Assembly (NCBI GenBank): GCA_025463765.1
Contig: JAODBC010000077.1
Location: 1 to 36,663 of the forward strand
Source: Subtercola sp.
GTDB taxonomy: Bacteria; Actinomycetota; Actinomycetes; Actinomycetales; Microbacteriaceae
Length of the DNA stretch: 36,663 nt
Direction of reading: 5' to 3'
The position numbers and the translations under genes were made by a program. The notes beneath the pieces were generated by a model. That model did no database searches. It was not told the DNA's origin and saw nothing but the letters and a program-made list of their open reading frames with translations. Position 1 is the first letter of the stretch; each line of letters opens with the position of its first letter. Below, piece by piece: positions 1 through 10,328 of the stretch.

Positions 1-145
1 AAGCCGGCTTCGAGATGAGATTTCCATACCATTCATGGTGAGAGGCTCCCAGGAGACTACTGGGTTGATAGGCAGGATGTGGAAGCACCAACTAACGAGG
101 TGTGTAGCTGACCTGTACTAATAAGCCAACAACTTCAACAACACC
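1..145 (+). rRNA. rrl: 23S ribosomal RNA, 3' end (partial)
   Basis: The first ~145 bases match the conserved 3' end of bacterial 23S rRNA, including the run around 'ggcaggatgtggaagcac' and 'gacctgtactaataagcc' shortly before the 3' terminus. The 5' part lies outside the window. The exact 3' end is not certain to within about ten bases, because the spacer to 5S begins without a visible boundary. The order 23S then 5S on the plus strand is the usual rRNA operon order. Confidence 0.93.
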
Positions 146-297
146 ACCCCCCGCAGCAATGCTCGGGGCTGAAAACTTCTGCCAACAAGGCACTCGCGTC
201 CACTCTGTGGTTCCCGACATACGGTCGGGTAACACAACTAAATATCTGCAGCAACTGCAGAAACATTTAGACACGGTTACACACCGTTGTCCCTAAT

Positions 298-416
298 GTT
301 TCGGTGGCCATAGCGAGAGGGAAACGCCCGGTAACATTCCGAACCCGGAAGCTAAGACTCTCAGCGCCGATGGTACTGCAAGGGAGACCTTGTGGGAGAG
401 TAGGACACCGCCGGAC
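298..416 (+). rRNA. rrf: 5S ribosomal RNA
   Basis: This stretch has the typical actinobacterial 5S sequence: it starts 'gtttcggtgg', contains 'cgaacccggaagctaag' and 'gatggtactgc', and ends 'ggacaccgccggac'. The ends pair to form helix I (cggtgg near the 5' end with ccgccg near the 3' end). It lies about 150 bases after the 23S end and is followed directly by a hairpin terminator, so it closes the rRNA operon. End positions are good to a few bases. Confidence 0.95.
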
Positions 417-426
417 TCAACTTCAC

Positions 427-463
427 GATGAGGCCCACCCCATAAGGTGGGCCTCATCTGTTT
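427..463 (+). terminator. rRNA operon terminator hairpin
   Basis: A perfect inverted repeat, gatgaggcccacc, then a short loop (ccataa), then ggtgggcctcatc, is followed by 'tgttt'. It stands eleven bases after the 5S gene, where an intrinsic terminator of the rRNA operon is expected. The 13-bp stem is strong and the U tract is short, which is common in high-G+C actinobacteria. Confidence 0.88.
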
Positions 464-542
464 AACACCCAGCCTTCGAACCGATGAACGAATAGGCTGG
501 CATCGATATCTACACAGCGGAAAGTTCACCAGGAGGAGTGTC

Positions 543-1571
543 ATGAGCGATTCGACAGACCGCGAGAAGCGGCCCGGGCGGCGCGACGACGGACCTCGCT
601 TCGATGGTGCACGTTCCGCATCGGCCCACCCCCGGGCATCCAAGCCCCGACAGGCGGGCGGCACCGAGCGCAAGCTGTGGACCAGCGACGGTAAACCCGC
701 ACGAAGCGCCGCGCCGGGCGCGCGCGATCAGCAGCGTGGGGGTCGCCGCGACGAGGCACCGACACCCGAAGAACTGCGTGCCCGAGAGTTGCGCGCCGTT
801 CGCCCCCATCACGACGACCCCGAGATTCCTGACGACGTATCGGTCAAAGAACTCGACCGGGTCGCGTACAACGAGCTCAAGACGCTCTCGAAAGAGAACG
901 CCGAGGGTGTTGCGAAACATCTGGTCATGGTCGCGCGTCTGATCGACGAAGATCCGGAGCTCGCTCATCGGCACGCTATCTCTGCGTCACGTCGAGCGGG
1001 GCGCATCGGCATGGTACGCGAGACGCTTGCCATCACCGCGTATGCGACGGGCGATTACGCACTGGCCATGCGGGAGCTACGCACCTACCGCCGCATTTCG
1101 GGTTCCAACGAGCAGTTGGCTTTGATGGTCGACAGCGAGCGCGGGCTCGGCCGGCCCGGTCGGGCTCTGGAACTGGGGCGGTCGGTGCCGCGCGAGTCTC
1201 TGTCTCCGGCCACGCAGGTCGCGGTGGCCATTGCGATGTCGGGTGCGCGACTCGACCTCGAACAGCCCGACCTGGCGTTGTCGGAGCTCGAGATTCCACA
1301 GCTCGACCCTTCACGCGCGTACAGTTACAGCCCCGATCTGTTCTGGGCGTACGCCGAAGTTCTCGACGATCTGCACCGCTCCGCTGACGCCGCGGTCTGG
1401 CGCGCCCACGCCGAGCGTGCCGAGGCGGCTCTCGACGCGTCGGTTGCCGACGACGACTTGATCGAGGTGTTCGAAGAAGACATCGAGGTGTTCGAAGAAG
1501 ACGTCGAGGTGTTCGAAGAAGTCGAGAGCGATGAGGAGCCCGGTGAGTCTGTTCAAGCCCCGAAAGAGTAG
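543..1571 (+). CDS. TPR-like helical repeat protein with acidic tail
   Basis: This is a predicted 342-residue soluble protein of unknown role. The start is the ATG at 543, six bases after a full AGGAGG at 531-536; in-frame upstream codons lack such a site and run toward the rRNA terminator. Residues 1-75 are charged and low in order (many Arg, Asp, Gly, Pro). Residues ~100-300 look all-helical, with TPR-like pairs such as GDYALAMRELRTYRR. The tail is strongly acidic and holds three tandem seven-residue repeats of the form (I/V)EVFEE(D/V). The gene overlaps the next one by about 29 bases, so the two are probably co-translated. A TPR protein in front of this phosphatase is a common actinobacterial arrangement; partners are unknown. 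Confidence 0.85.
   Translation: MSDSTDREKRPGRRDDGPRFDGARSASAHPRASKPRQAGGTERKLWTSDGKPARSAAPGARDQQRGGRRDEAPTPEELRARELRAVRPHHDDPEIPDDVSVKELDRVAYNELKTLSKENAEGVAKHLVMVARLIDEDPELAHRHAISASRRAGRIGMVRETLAITAYATGDYALAMRELRTYRRISGSNEQLALMVDSERGLGRPGRALELGRSVPRESLSPATQVAVAIAMSGARLDLEQPDLALSELEIPQLDPSRAYSYSPDLFWAYAEVLDDLHRSADAAVWRAHAERAEAALDASVADDDLIEVFEEDIEVFEEDVEVFEEVESDEEPGESVQAPKE
1461..1523 (+). repeat. Three tandem 21-bp coding repeats
   Basis: Units at 1461-1481, 1482-1502 and 1503-1523 are atcgaggtgttcgaagaagac with at most two changes per unit. The first two are identical. They encode the repeated acidic heptad in the tail of the TPR-like protein and look like a recent in-frame expansion. Confidence 0.95.
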
Positions 1572-2565
1572 CGGAGCATCCGTGACCCCGATCGATGACG
1601 TCGATGTGATTCTGGCCGACCTCGATGGGGTCGTGTATGCCGGTGCCAATCCGATCGACTTTGCGGTCGACGCGCTCAACCGCGCCGCGAGCGAGGGTGT
1701 TCGGGTCGGGTACATCACGAACAACGCTTCACGCACCGATGTGCAGGTCGCCGATCATCTGGCGAGTTTCGGACTCACCGTTGTTCCGCACGACGTGGTG
1801 ACCAGCCCGCAGGCCGCCGTGAAGCTGCTCGCCGGGCTGGTTCCAGCCGGCTCGCTGATCTTGGTGGTCGGCGGCGAAGGCCTGACGAGCGAGGTAGAGA
1901 AGGGCGGGTTCACCGTCACACGCCAGTCGGCCGACCAGCCGGCAGCGGTCATTCAGGGGTTTTCGCCCGACGTATCGTGGCGCGACCTGGCGCAGGCCAG
2001 TTTTGCGCTGCATCGCGGAATTCCGTGGGTCGCGACGAACACCGACTGGACGATTCCGGTCGAGGGCGGGGTCGCTCCGGGCAACGGAACCCTAGTCTCG
2101 GCGGTGCACACCGCCGTCGGAACACTGCCGGTGGTGGGGGGAAAGCCCGAGAAGGCGATCTTCGACGCGGCCGTCGAACGTTTCGCGGCGAAGGCTCCGC
2201 TGTTCATCGGCGATCGCCTCGATACCGACATCGTGGGGGCCAATCGGGCGGGCATCCGTTCGGTGCATGTGCTCACAGGTATCGACGGCGCTAAGCAGTT
2301 GCTTGCGGCCGACAAAGAATCTCGGCCGACCTTCATTCTGCACGACCTGCGCGGTCTTTTCGAGCCGTACCCTGAGCCCGTTCTGTCGCACGACAAGACG
2401 GTCGCTACCGTGGGCTCGACGGTCGTGCGGTTGCGCGGAACAACCGTCGAAGTGGTCAAAGCCGGCGACACCGCGGTGAATCGGGTTCGGGCGGGCAGTG
2501 CGCTCATCTGGGCATCCGGTCAGCCCATTTACGGTCTGAACGTGGCGCCGGAGCTCTACAGCTGA
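1543..2565 (+). CDS. HAD-superfamily (class IIA) sugar/glycerol phosphatase
   Basis: A 340-residue HAD-IIA phosphatase in the NagD/phosphoglycolate phosphatase group, the position of M. tuberculosis Rv1692, which is known as a glycerol-3-phosphate phosphatase. Visible motifs are motif I DLDGV (residues 26-30), motif II around YITNNASR, the lysine in GGKPEKAIF and motif III/IV GDRLDTDI followed by GANRAG. A C-terminal domain of ~60 residues follows the catalytic core. I chose GTG 1543 (MSLF...), preceded by AGGAG at 1534-1538; an ATG at 1531 is in frame with weaker spacing. It overlaps the TPR gene. The exact substrate cannot be told from sequence. Confidence 0.9.
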   Translation: MSLFKPRKSSGASVTPIDDVDVILADLDGVVYAGANPIDFAVDALNRAASEGVRVGYITNNASRTDVQVADHLASFGLTVVPHDVVTSPQAAVKLLAGLVPAGSLILVVGGEGLTSEVEKGGFTVTRQSADQPAAVIQGFSPDVSWRDLAQASFALHRGIPWVATNTDWTIPVEGGVAPGNGTLVSAVHTAVGTLPVVGGKPEKAIFDAAVERFAAKAPLFIGDRLDTDIVGANRAGIRSVHVLTGIDGAKQLLAADKESRPTFILHDLRGLFEPYPEPVLSHDKTVATVGSTVVRLRGTTVEVVKAGDTAVNRVRAGSALIWASGQPIYGLNVAPELYS

Positions 2566-2586
2566 GCTGCAGGGTAACCTTGAAGC

Positions 2587-2748
2587 GTGAGTGACGAGGC
2601 GCAAGATTCCGGTGTCGACGAGCTGTTGTCGCGGCTGCGCGTCATCGAAGAGCAACCACTCGACGCCCGTGCGACTGCGTATGTTCAGATTCACGACGAA
2701 CTCCGTACGCGACTCGAGGGGTCTGACGCGGCCGTCTCTCGTGGCTGA
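2587..2748 (+). CDS. Small conserved actinobacterial protein upstream of tlyA
   Basis: A 53-residue ORF starting with GTG and ending just before tlyA. The protein is helical and acidic at the start (MSDEAQDSGVDELLSRL) and then has the pattern 'PLDARATAYVQIHDELRTRL'. The same kind of short protein, with a Y..IH..LR pattern, sits between the HAD phosphatase and tlyA in other actinobacteria (M. tuberculosis Rv1693 position). There is no good ribosome binding site close to the GTG. Instead TAACCT at 2575-2580 ends six bases before it, so the transcript could be leaderless. Function unknown. Confidence 0.78.
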   Translation: MSDEAQDSGVDELLSRLRVIEEQPLDARATAYVQIHDELRTRLEGSDAAVSRG

Positions 2749-2786
2749 CTACAGCGGCGCTACGCGTGGCCCGATGACGGTGCGGC

Positions 2787-3605
2787 GTGGCTGAGCAGGA
2801 GTCGCGCCTCGATTCCGCGCTGGCATCGAGCGGTCTCGCGCGTTCGCGCAATCACGCGGCCCAGCTGATCGCCGAGGGATTCGTGAGCATCGACGGGGTG
2901 GTGACGGTGAAGCCGTCGGCCCGCGTGCACGAAGGCCAGGTTCTCTACGTGGAGGGCGAAGACCACTACGTCAGCCGCGGTGCGGGAAAGCTGATCGCAG
3001 CACTCGACGAGTTCGCCACGATCGATGTCGCCGGGCGATTGGCGCTCGACGCGGGTGCATCCACAGGGGGTTTCACCCAGGTGCTGCTCGAGCGCGGCGC
3101 TGCGCATGTCATTGCGGCCGATGTCGGTCACGGCCAGCTTTCGCCGGTGCTGCAAACGGATGCCCGGGTCAGCATGGTCGAAGGCTTCAACCTGCGCTTC
3201 GCCACCCCCGCCTCGCTGGCCGAGGCCTCTGGTATCAGCGACGTGCCCGAACTCGTGGTCGGTGACCTCTCGTTCATCTCCCTCACGACAGTGCTGCCGG
3301 CACTCGTGTCGGTAGCGAAGCCGGAGGCGGACTTCGTGTTGCTGATCAAGCCGCAGTTCGAAGTGGGCAGGGCGGGCATCCGTGAGGGAGTCGTTCGCAA
3401 CGCGGGTTTGCGGGCCGAAGCCATATCGACGGTGCTGTGGGCTGCGTTCGACCTGGGGCTGGGTACGGCAGGCCTGATTTTCTCCCCAATTATCGGCAAC
3501 GCTGGGAATCACGAGTATCTGGTCTGGCTCAGCGCCAGTGCGGGCAGCAATCCGACAGAATGGAGAGACCGCGTTTATCGAGTTTCAGGAGCACAATCGC
3601 CGTGA
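2787..3605 (+). CDS. tlyA: 16S/23S rRNA 2'-O-methyltransferase TlyA
   Basis: A 272-residue TlyA-family protein. Known members methylate the ribose of C1409 in 16S and C1920 in 23S rRNA using S-adenosylmethionine, and their loss gives capreomycin/viomycin resistance. Residues ~5-60 form an S4 RNA-binding domain (LDSALASSGLARSRNHAAQL). The FtsJ-like methyltransferase follows, with the SAM motif ALDAGASTGGF at 86-96, catalytic-type lysines in GAGKL (K68) and LLIKPQFE, and an aspartate in GDLSFISL. It starts with GTG and overlaps nadK by the four bases GTGA. Place and length agree with the M. tuberculosis tlyA-ppnK-recN series. Confidence 0.95.
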   Translation: MAEQESRLDSALASSGLARSRNHAAQLIAEGFVSIDGVVTVKPSARVHEGQVLYVEGEDHYVSRGAGKLIAALDEFATIDVAGRLALDAGASTGGFTQVLLERGAAHVIAADVGHGQLSPVLQTDARVSMVEGFNLRFATPASLAEASGISDVPELVVGDLSFISLTTVLPALVSVAKPEADFVLLIKPQFEVGRAGIREGVVRNAGLRAEAISTVLWAAFDLGLGTAGLIFSPIIGNAGNHEYLVWLSASAGSNPTEWRDRVYRVSGAQSP

Positions 3606-4561
3606 CACCAGCCCGTTATTTTCTCGTCGTGCTGCACACGGGGCGACGAGACTCGGTCGAGGCGGCCGTGCAGGTGTGCGATCAGCTCGCCGCGTCGGGG
3701 GCGACGCCGGTGCTCGATTCGCGTGATCTGGCCGATATCGCCGACCAGCTGACCGATGCGTCGATCGTGGGGGTGCTCGGCGACGGTGTCGACCTGGGTG
3801 ACCTCGAGCTCGTGATCGTGCTCGGTGGTGATGGAACGATTCTGCGCGCGGCCGAGGTGGTACGCGGATGCTCGGTGCCTCTGCTCGGGGTGAACCTCGG
3901 GCACGTCGGGTTCTTGGCCGAGAGCGAGCGCGAAGACCTCGGCGCTTCGGTGGAGCGTGTTCTGAGCGGCGACTATACGGTCGAAGAGCGCATGACGCTC
4001 GACATCGTCGTGACCGTCGGCGACGAGACGGTGTACGAAGGGTGGGCCCTCAATGAGGCGACCGTCGAGAAGGCGAGCCGCGAACGCATGATCGAGGTGG
4101 TCATCGAGGTCGATGGCCGCCCGCTCTCCACCTTCGGCTGCGACGGTGTCGTGATGGCGACGCCGACAGGGTCGACTGCCTATTCTTTCAGCGCGGGCGG
4201 CCCGATCGTCTGGCCGAGCCTTGACGCCCTGCTGTTCGTTCCGCTGAGCCCGCACGCGCTGTTTTCGCGGGCGCTCGTGATCGGGCCGGAATCGGTGCTC
4301 GCGGTCGAGTTGCTCGAGCGCACGCCGGGTGAGGGCGTGCTGTGGTGCGACGGGCGTCGCGGGTTCGACCTGCCGCAGGGTGCGCGAGCCGAGGCGCGCA
4401 AGTCGGCCGTACCGGTGCGGCTGGCTCGGCTCACGCACGGCCCGTTCTCCGATCGGTTGGTACGTAAATTCTCGCTTCCCGTAGCCGGCTGGCGGGGGCC
4501 GGTCAAGGCTGAGCGTTCTGCGGTGGCGAGTGGAGCTGCACCGCGAGGAATCGATGGTTAA
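3602..4561 (+). CDS. nadK: NAD kinase
   Basis: A 319-residue ATP/polyphosphate-dependent NAD kinase that makes NADP+ in the cytoplasm. Family motifs are plain: GGDGT at 75-79, NLGHVGFLAE, the NE of ALNEATVEK, and the conserved TGSTAYSFSAGGPIVWP. The start is GTG 3602, overlapping the tlyA stop (GTGA), because the reading frame upstream has no family sequence. The last ~20 residues beyond the conserved core are low in complexity. It ends inside the start region of recN, sharing the eight bases ATGGTTAA. It belongs to the tlyA-nadK-recN operon. Confidence 0.96.
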   Translation: MTPARYFLVVLHTGRRDSVEAAVQVCDQLAASGATPVLDSRDLADIADQLTDASIVGVLGDGVDLGDLELVIVLGGDGTILRAAEVVRGCSVPLLGVNLGHVGFLAESEREDLGASVERVLSGDYTVEERMTLDIVVTVGDETVYEGWALNEATVEKASRERMIEVVIEVDGRPLSTFGCDGVVMATPTGSTAYSFSAGGPIVWPSLDALLFVPLSPHALFSRALVIGPESVLAVELLERTPGEGVLWCDGRRGFDLPQGARAEARKSAVPVRLARLTHGPFSDRLVRKFSLPVAGWRGPVKAERSAVASGAAPRGIDG

Positions 4562-6392
4562 GGCGACCTCGACGGTTCAGGTGCGCTCGAAACGACCGGC
4601 TCATGGCGTGCGCGGGGTGATCGATGAGATCACGATTCGTGACCTCGGAGTGATTGCTGAAGCGGTGCTGCCCCTCGGGGCCGGGTTCACGGCGGTGACC
4701 GGTGAGACCGGCGCCGGAAAGACGATGGTGGTGCAGGCTCTCGGTCTGCTCACGGGTGAGCGGGCGGTTGCCGGCCAGGTGCGGGTCGGCTCGGCGCAGA
4801 GCTGGGTCGAAGGGCGTTGGCGGGTGCCGCTGCAGTCGGCGGTGGCCGAGCGGGTGCGCGATGCCGGCGGCGATATCGACGAGGTGCCGGGTGGCGGCGC
4901 GACGGGTGGCGACGAGACGGGCGGCTCGGGCGGCGCGCGCGGCGCGGGCGGTGGTGTGCTGGGGGAACTGATCCTCTCGCGCTCGGTGTCGGGCGAGGGG
5001 CGCAGTCGGGCGATCGTGGGCGGCCGAAGCGCGCCTGTGGGTGTGCTGAGCGAGTTGGGCGAAAGGCTGGTGGTGGTACACGGGCAGTCCGATCAGCTGA
5101 GGCTTCGATCATCCACTGCCCAGCGTGAGGCGCTCGATCGGTTCGCGGGGCCGGAATTCGCGCAGATCTTCGGCGAATTCAGTGAGGCGTACCGAACCTG
5201 GCGTGAGCTGCAGACCGAGCTCGACACGCTGGTGTCGCAGCGTGACGAGCGTATTCGTGAGGCGGAGGCCTTGCGCGTCGCGGTCGGCGAGATCGAGGTG
5301 CTTGCTCCGCAGCAGGGCGAAGATGCTGCTCTGGCGGAACGCGCGAATCGTCTGACGAACCTCGAAGATCTGCGTGTGGCGGCCGCGGCGGCGCGCGAGG
5401 CGGTGTCGAGCGAAGAACTCGACGGCCGGGCCGATGTGGTGAGCCTCATCGATGGCGCACTGCGCCAGCTCGAACGGGTGCAGTCGCACGACGCAGCACT
5501 CGAGCCGATCGTGGAGTCTCTGGCGAGTGCTTCGTTTCTCGTCGCCGAGATCTCGTCTCAGTTGTCGAGTTACCTCGCCGAACTCGACACCGACGGGGGA
5601 GCCGAGCTCGACGACGTTCAAGAGCGGCGGGCCGAACTCTCGGTGCTCGCGCGCAAATACGGGCCGAGTCTCGACGACGTGATCGAGTATTTCGCGACCG
5701 CGGGGCCGCGGCTGCTCGAGCTCGACAACGACTCCGACCGCATTGAAGAGCTCTCGGATTCGCTGGCCGAGCGAGCGGGCATCGTGGATGCCCTGGCCGC
5801 CGATCTGACGGCGGCGCGTTCTGAAGCGGCGGCGCGTCTCTCGGCTCTCGTTTCGACCGAGCTCGCCGCGCTGGCGATGGGTGGCTCGCAGCTGCTCGTC
5901 GACGTGTCCGCCGGCGAGGAGCTCACCGCGTACGGTCACGACACGGTTCAGTTCTTGCTGGCCGCCCACGAGGGGGCCGAGGCGAGGCCACTCGGGCGCG
6001 GGGCATCCGGTGGTGAACTGTCGCGAATCATGCTGGCCATCGAGGTGGTACTGGCGGCGAGCGACCCGGTTCCGACGTTCGTGTTCGACGAGGTCGATGC
6101 GGGGGTGGGCGGAGCGTCGGCCATTGAGATCGGCCGTCGGCTGGCCCGGCTGGCCGAAGACGCCCAAGTGATTGTTGTGACGCACCTGGCGCAGGTGGCG
6201 GCGTTCGCTACGAACCACCTGTCGGTGGTGAAGGATTCCGACGGCTCGGTCACCCAGAGCAGCGTGCAGCAGCTTCATGGCGAGAGTCGCGTCGCCGAGA
6301 TGGCGAGGCTGCTCTCGGGGCTGCCCGATTCAGAGAGCGGTCTGGCGCACGCCCGCGAACTGCTCGAGCTCGCCAGAGGCGAGCGGGTCTGA
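4554..6392 (+). CDS. recN: DNA repair ATPase RecN (SMC-like)
   Basis: RecN is an SMC-like ATPase acting at DNA double-strand breaks. This one has ~612 residues: Walker A GETGAGKT at 50-57, coiled-coil arms from ~170 to ~490, the ABC signature ASGGELSR, Walker B FVFDEVDAGVGG and the switch VTHLAQVA. I chose ATG 4554, preceded by AGGA and overlapping the nadK stop. GTG 4530 upstream and GTG 4617 downstream (VIDEITIRDLGVI, the usual RecN beginning) are also in frame. A glycine-rich segment (residues ~109-137) interrupts the first ATPase half and is not typical of the family. Confidence 0.94.
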   Translation: MVKATSTVQVRSKRPAHGVRGVIDEITIRDLGVIAEAVLPLGAGFTAVTGETGAGKTMVVQALGLLTGERAVAGQVRVGSAQSWVEGRWRVPLQSAVAERVRDAGGDIDEVPGGGATGGDETGGSGGARGAGGGVLGELILSRSVSGEGRSRAIVGGRSAPVGVLSELGERLVVVHGQSDQLRLRSSTAQREALDRFAGPEFAQIFGEFSEAYRTWRELQTELDTLVSQRDERIREAEALRVAVGEIEVLAPQQGEDAALAERANRLTNLEDLRVAAAAAREAVSSEELDGRADVVSLIDGALRQLERVQSHDAALEPIVESLASASFLVAEISSQLSSYLAELDTDGGAELDDVQERRAELSVLARKYGPSLDDVIEYFATAGPRLLELDNDSDRIEELSDSLAERAGIVDALAADLTAARSEAAARLSALVSTELAALAMGGSQLLVDVSAGEELTAYGHDTVQFLLAAHEGAEARPLGRGASGGELSRIMLAIEVVLAASDPVPTFVFDEVDAGVGGASAIEIGRRLARLAEDAQVIVVTHLAQVAAFATNHLSVVKDSDGSVTQSSVQQLHGESRVAEMARLLSGLPDSESGLAHARELLELARGERV

Positions 6393-6478
6393 CGAGTTTC
6401 AAAGCCGCCGGTTGAGCAATAGTGAGATAATATCGTGTATTCTAGGGGTGCCTACTTCCGAATACCGAGGACTCATCC

Positions 6479-6964
6479 GTGTCGTATCAAGCTCGCGTCA
6501 TAGCAATCTCCATTTTGCTCACTGCGTCTACCACCGGCCTGGCGAGTTGCGCGGCGATAGGCATAACCGATGCGACTGCACCGACGACGCTCGTGATGCC
6601 GACGCAAAGCGTGACATTCGCACCGACAACCGTGCCGACCGCATCTGCATCTCGCCTCGCGCCGGTTGCACCAGATGCGGAGGGCGGCCAGACAGACGGT
6701 GGCAACACGGCCAACACGCCCCTCGTGGCTGACACCGGAGTGCAGCCCTACGCGTCGGGTACCGCGACCAAGGTGAATGCATTCGAATTCGCGTACGTCG
6801 TCGCTAGCGGCGACACTCCGCTGGCTATCGCATCGCGATTTCAGATCCAGTACGCAGATCTTTCTCGTGTAAATTTTCCGCACTCGGATCCCCGCCTCAT
6901 GCAGCCGGGCCAGGTGCTCACAATTCGATGGCCGCTCAGCTCTGAACAAAGCGGGCCGCAATGA
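6479..6964 (+). CDS. LysM-domain lipoprotein
   Basis: A 161-residue predicted lipoprotein. The N-terminus is a signal peptide (MSYQARVIAISILLTASTT) followed by the lipobox LASC with Cys at ~24, so it should be lipid-anchored on the outer face of the membrane. A Thr/Ala/Pro-rich spacer leads to one C-terminal LysM domain (~residues 103-152: YVVASGDTPLAIASRFQI ... MQPGQVLTIRW), a fold that binds peptidoglycan N-acetylglucosamine. GTG start with GAGGA at 6467-6471, spacing 7. It stands alone after recN, with an A+T-richer upstream region (6418-6445) that may hold a promoter. It most likely links cell wall and membrane; no enzymatic domain is visible. Confidence 0.85.
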   Translation: MSYQARVIAISILLTASTTGLASCAAIGITDATAPTTLVMPTQSVTFAPTTVPTASASRLAPVAPDAEGGQTDGGNTANTPLVADTGVQPYASGTATKVNAFEFAYVVASGDTPLAIASRFQIQYADLSRVNFPHSDPRLMQPGQVLTIRWPLSSEQSGPQ

Positions 6965-7121
6965 CAGATTCGAACCGAATGAAAGTGAGTTGGATTCCGA
7001 TCTCGGCGCGGACGGCGTGCTGAGCGGGACACCCTCGTTTGCGTGCATCAGTCAACCTCTTCGTTCTGAGCGGAGGTTCACGCTAGCGTAGGAGGACGCG
7101 AAGGCCTGGGTGGGAGTCACA

Positions 7122-8582
7122 ATGTCTGAGTCGGCACTACCAGCAAAGCGTTCTGAGAGTTTGGGCGCGCGACCGATGCGCAGCAAGTGGCTCGCGCTGG
7201 CAATCATCGCGCTGGCTCAGCTCACGGTGGTGCTCGACGGCACGATAGTGAACGTCGCGCTGCCCGATGCGCAGGCCGCGCTCGGCATGAGCGACTCCGA
7301 TCGAAGCTCGGTCGTGACGCTCTACGCGCTGATGTTCGGCTCGCTGCTGCTGCTCGGTGGTCGGATCGCAGACTACTGGGGCCGCAAGCGCTCGTTCATC
7401 GTCGGTATGGCGGGCTTCGCCATCGCGTCGGCCGTCGGCGGTTTCGCGACGACAGGCGGTCAGCTGCTGATTGCGCGAGGTGCGCAGGGGGCCTTCGCCG
7501 CCCTGCTTGCTCCGGCGGCCCTCGCGATGCTGAATGTGACTTTTCCGAAAGGCCCCGACCGAGCCAAGGCCTTTGCGGTATACGGCACAATCGCCGGTGG
7601 TGGCGCCGCAATAGGGCTCGTGCTGGGCGGCGTGCTCACCGAATATTTCAGTTGGCACTGGTGCCTGCTCGTGAATGTGCCGATCGCGATCGTCGCTATC
7701 GCCATGGCTATTCCGGTCTTGAGTGAGAGCAAGGCCGACGGAGACACCCGGTACGACATTCCCGGCGCGGTGCTCGTGACGCTCGGGCTGGCCTCGGTGG
7801 TTTACGGTTTTTCGCGGGCCAGCCTGGGCTGGGGTCGCTTCGATACGATCGGGTTTCTGGCGCTCGGCGTCGCGTTGCTCGTCGTCTTCGTCGTCGTCGA
7901 GAGTCGCGTCGGTAATCCCCTGCTTCCGTTGCGCGTGGTGGCGAATCGGGTGCGCGGCGGTGCCTACATCACCTCGCTGTTAGTCGGTGCTGCCCTGCTG
8001 GGTGGCCTGCTGTACCTGACGCTCTACTTTCAGATCGTGCTCAAGTTCACTCCGCTGCATTCCGGGTTGGCGTCGCTGCCGATGACGGCGACCATCATCG
8101 TGGGGGCGACGATCGTGTCGCGCATCCTGCCGAAGGTCGGACCGCGCATCCTGATGACCGCCGGCCCCATTGTGGCGGCTGCGGGTTTGTTCTGGCTGAG
8201 CCACCTCACCGTCGAAGACAACTACTTCGTGCAGATTCTGCCGGGCCAGATCTTGCTCGGGTTCGGTCTCGCGCTGGTGTTCGTTCCTATGCAGAACGTC
8301 GCACTTTCAGGCATCGAGCCTCGCGACTCGGGAGTGGGCAGCGCGGCGGTGACGGCGACGCAGCAGATCGGCGGATCGATCGGCACGGCGGTGTTCACGG
8401 CGATCTACACTTCGGCTGTGGCCGCGTACGTGGTAGCCAACCCAGGCCCCAACCCGCTGCCGAGTTTCGTGAGCGGGTATTCCACGGTGTTTCTGGCCGC
8501 GTCGATCACGGTTCTGGTCGCCGCGCCCATCGCGTTCATTCTCGTCAACGTGAAACGCCCGCAGGCGGGGTCGCAGCGGTAG
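7122..8582 (+). CDS. MFS multidrug exporter (DHA2 / EmrB-QacA type)
   Basis: A 486-residue integral membrane protein with about 14 hydrophobic helices. Motifs of the 14-helix drug:H+ antiporter group are present: LDGTIVNVALP in helix 1, motif A GGRIADYWGRKR between helices 2 and 3, and a motif C-like GGGAAIGLVLGGVLTEYF in helix 5. The start ATG 7122 has GGGAG six bases upstream; an in-frame GTG at 7110 has AGGAGG at a longer distance (7091-7096). No regulator is adjacent. It occupies part of the recN-pyrG interval that holds other genes in mycobacteria, so it looks like a lineage-specific insertion. The substrate cannot be predicted. Confidence 0.9.
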   Translation: MSESALPAKRSESLGARPMRSKWLALAIIALAQLTVVLDGTIVNVALPDAQAALGMSDSDRSSVVTLYALMFGSLLLLGGRIADYWGRKRSFIVGMAGFAIASAVGGFATTGGQLLIARGAQGAFAALLAPAALAMLNVTFPKGPDRAKAFAVYGTIAGGGAAIGLVLGGVLTEYFSWHWCLLVNVPIAIVAIAMAIPVLSESKADGDTRYDIPGAVLVTLGLASVVYGFSRASLGWGRFDTIGFLALGVALLVVFVVVESRVGNPLLPLRVVANRVRGGAYITSLLVGAALLGGLLYLTLYFQIVLKFTPLHSGLASLPMTATIIVGATIVSRILPKVGPRILMTAGPIVAAAGLFWLSHLTVEDNYFVQILPGQILLGFGLALVFVPMQNVALSGIEPRDSGVGSAAVTATQQIGGSIGTAVFTAIYTSAVAAYVVANPGPNPLPSFVSGYSTVFLAASITVLVAAPIAFILVNVKRPQAGSQR

Positions 8583-8615
8583 TCGAGCCGCTGTCTACTG
8601 TTAGAGTGGAACTCC

Positions 8616-10324
<1,709 letters not shown>

Positions 10325-10328
<4 letters not shown>

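Noticed and set aside
6412..6443. Promoter TTGAGC ... TATTCT before the LysM lipoprotein
   Set aside because: The spacing is 20 bases and both boxes are imperfect; other A+T-rich choices (gataat at 6426) have no -35 partner. I cannot decide on one.
6961..7023. 20-codon ORF starting in the LysM gene stop (ATGA)
   Set aside because: It is too short, without conserved character or its own ribosome site. The overlap may be chance.
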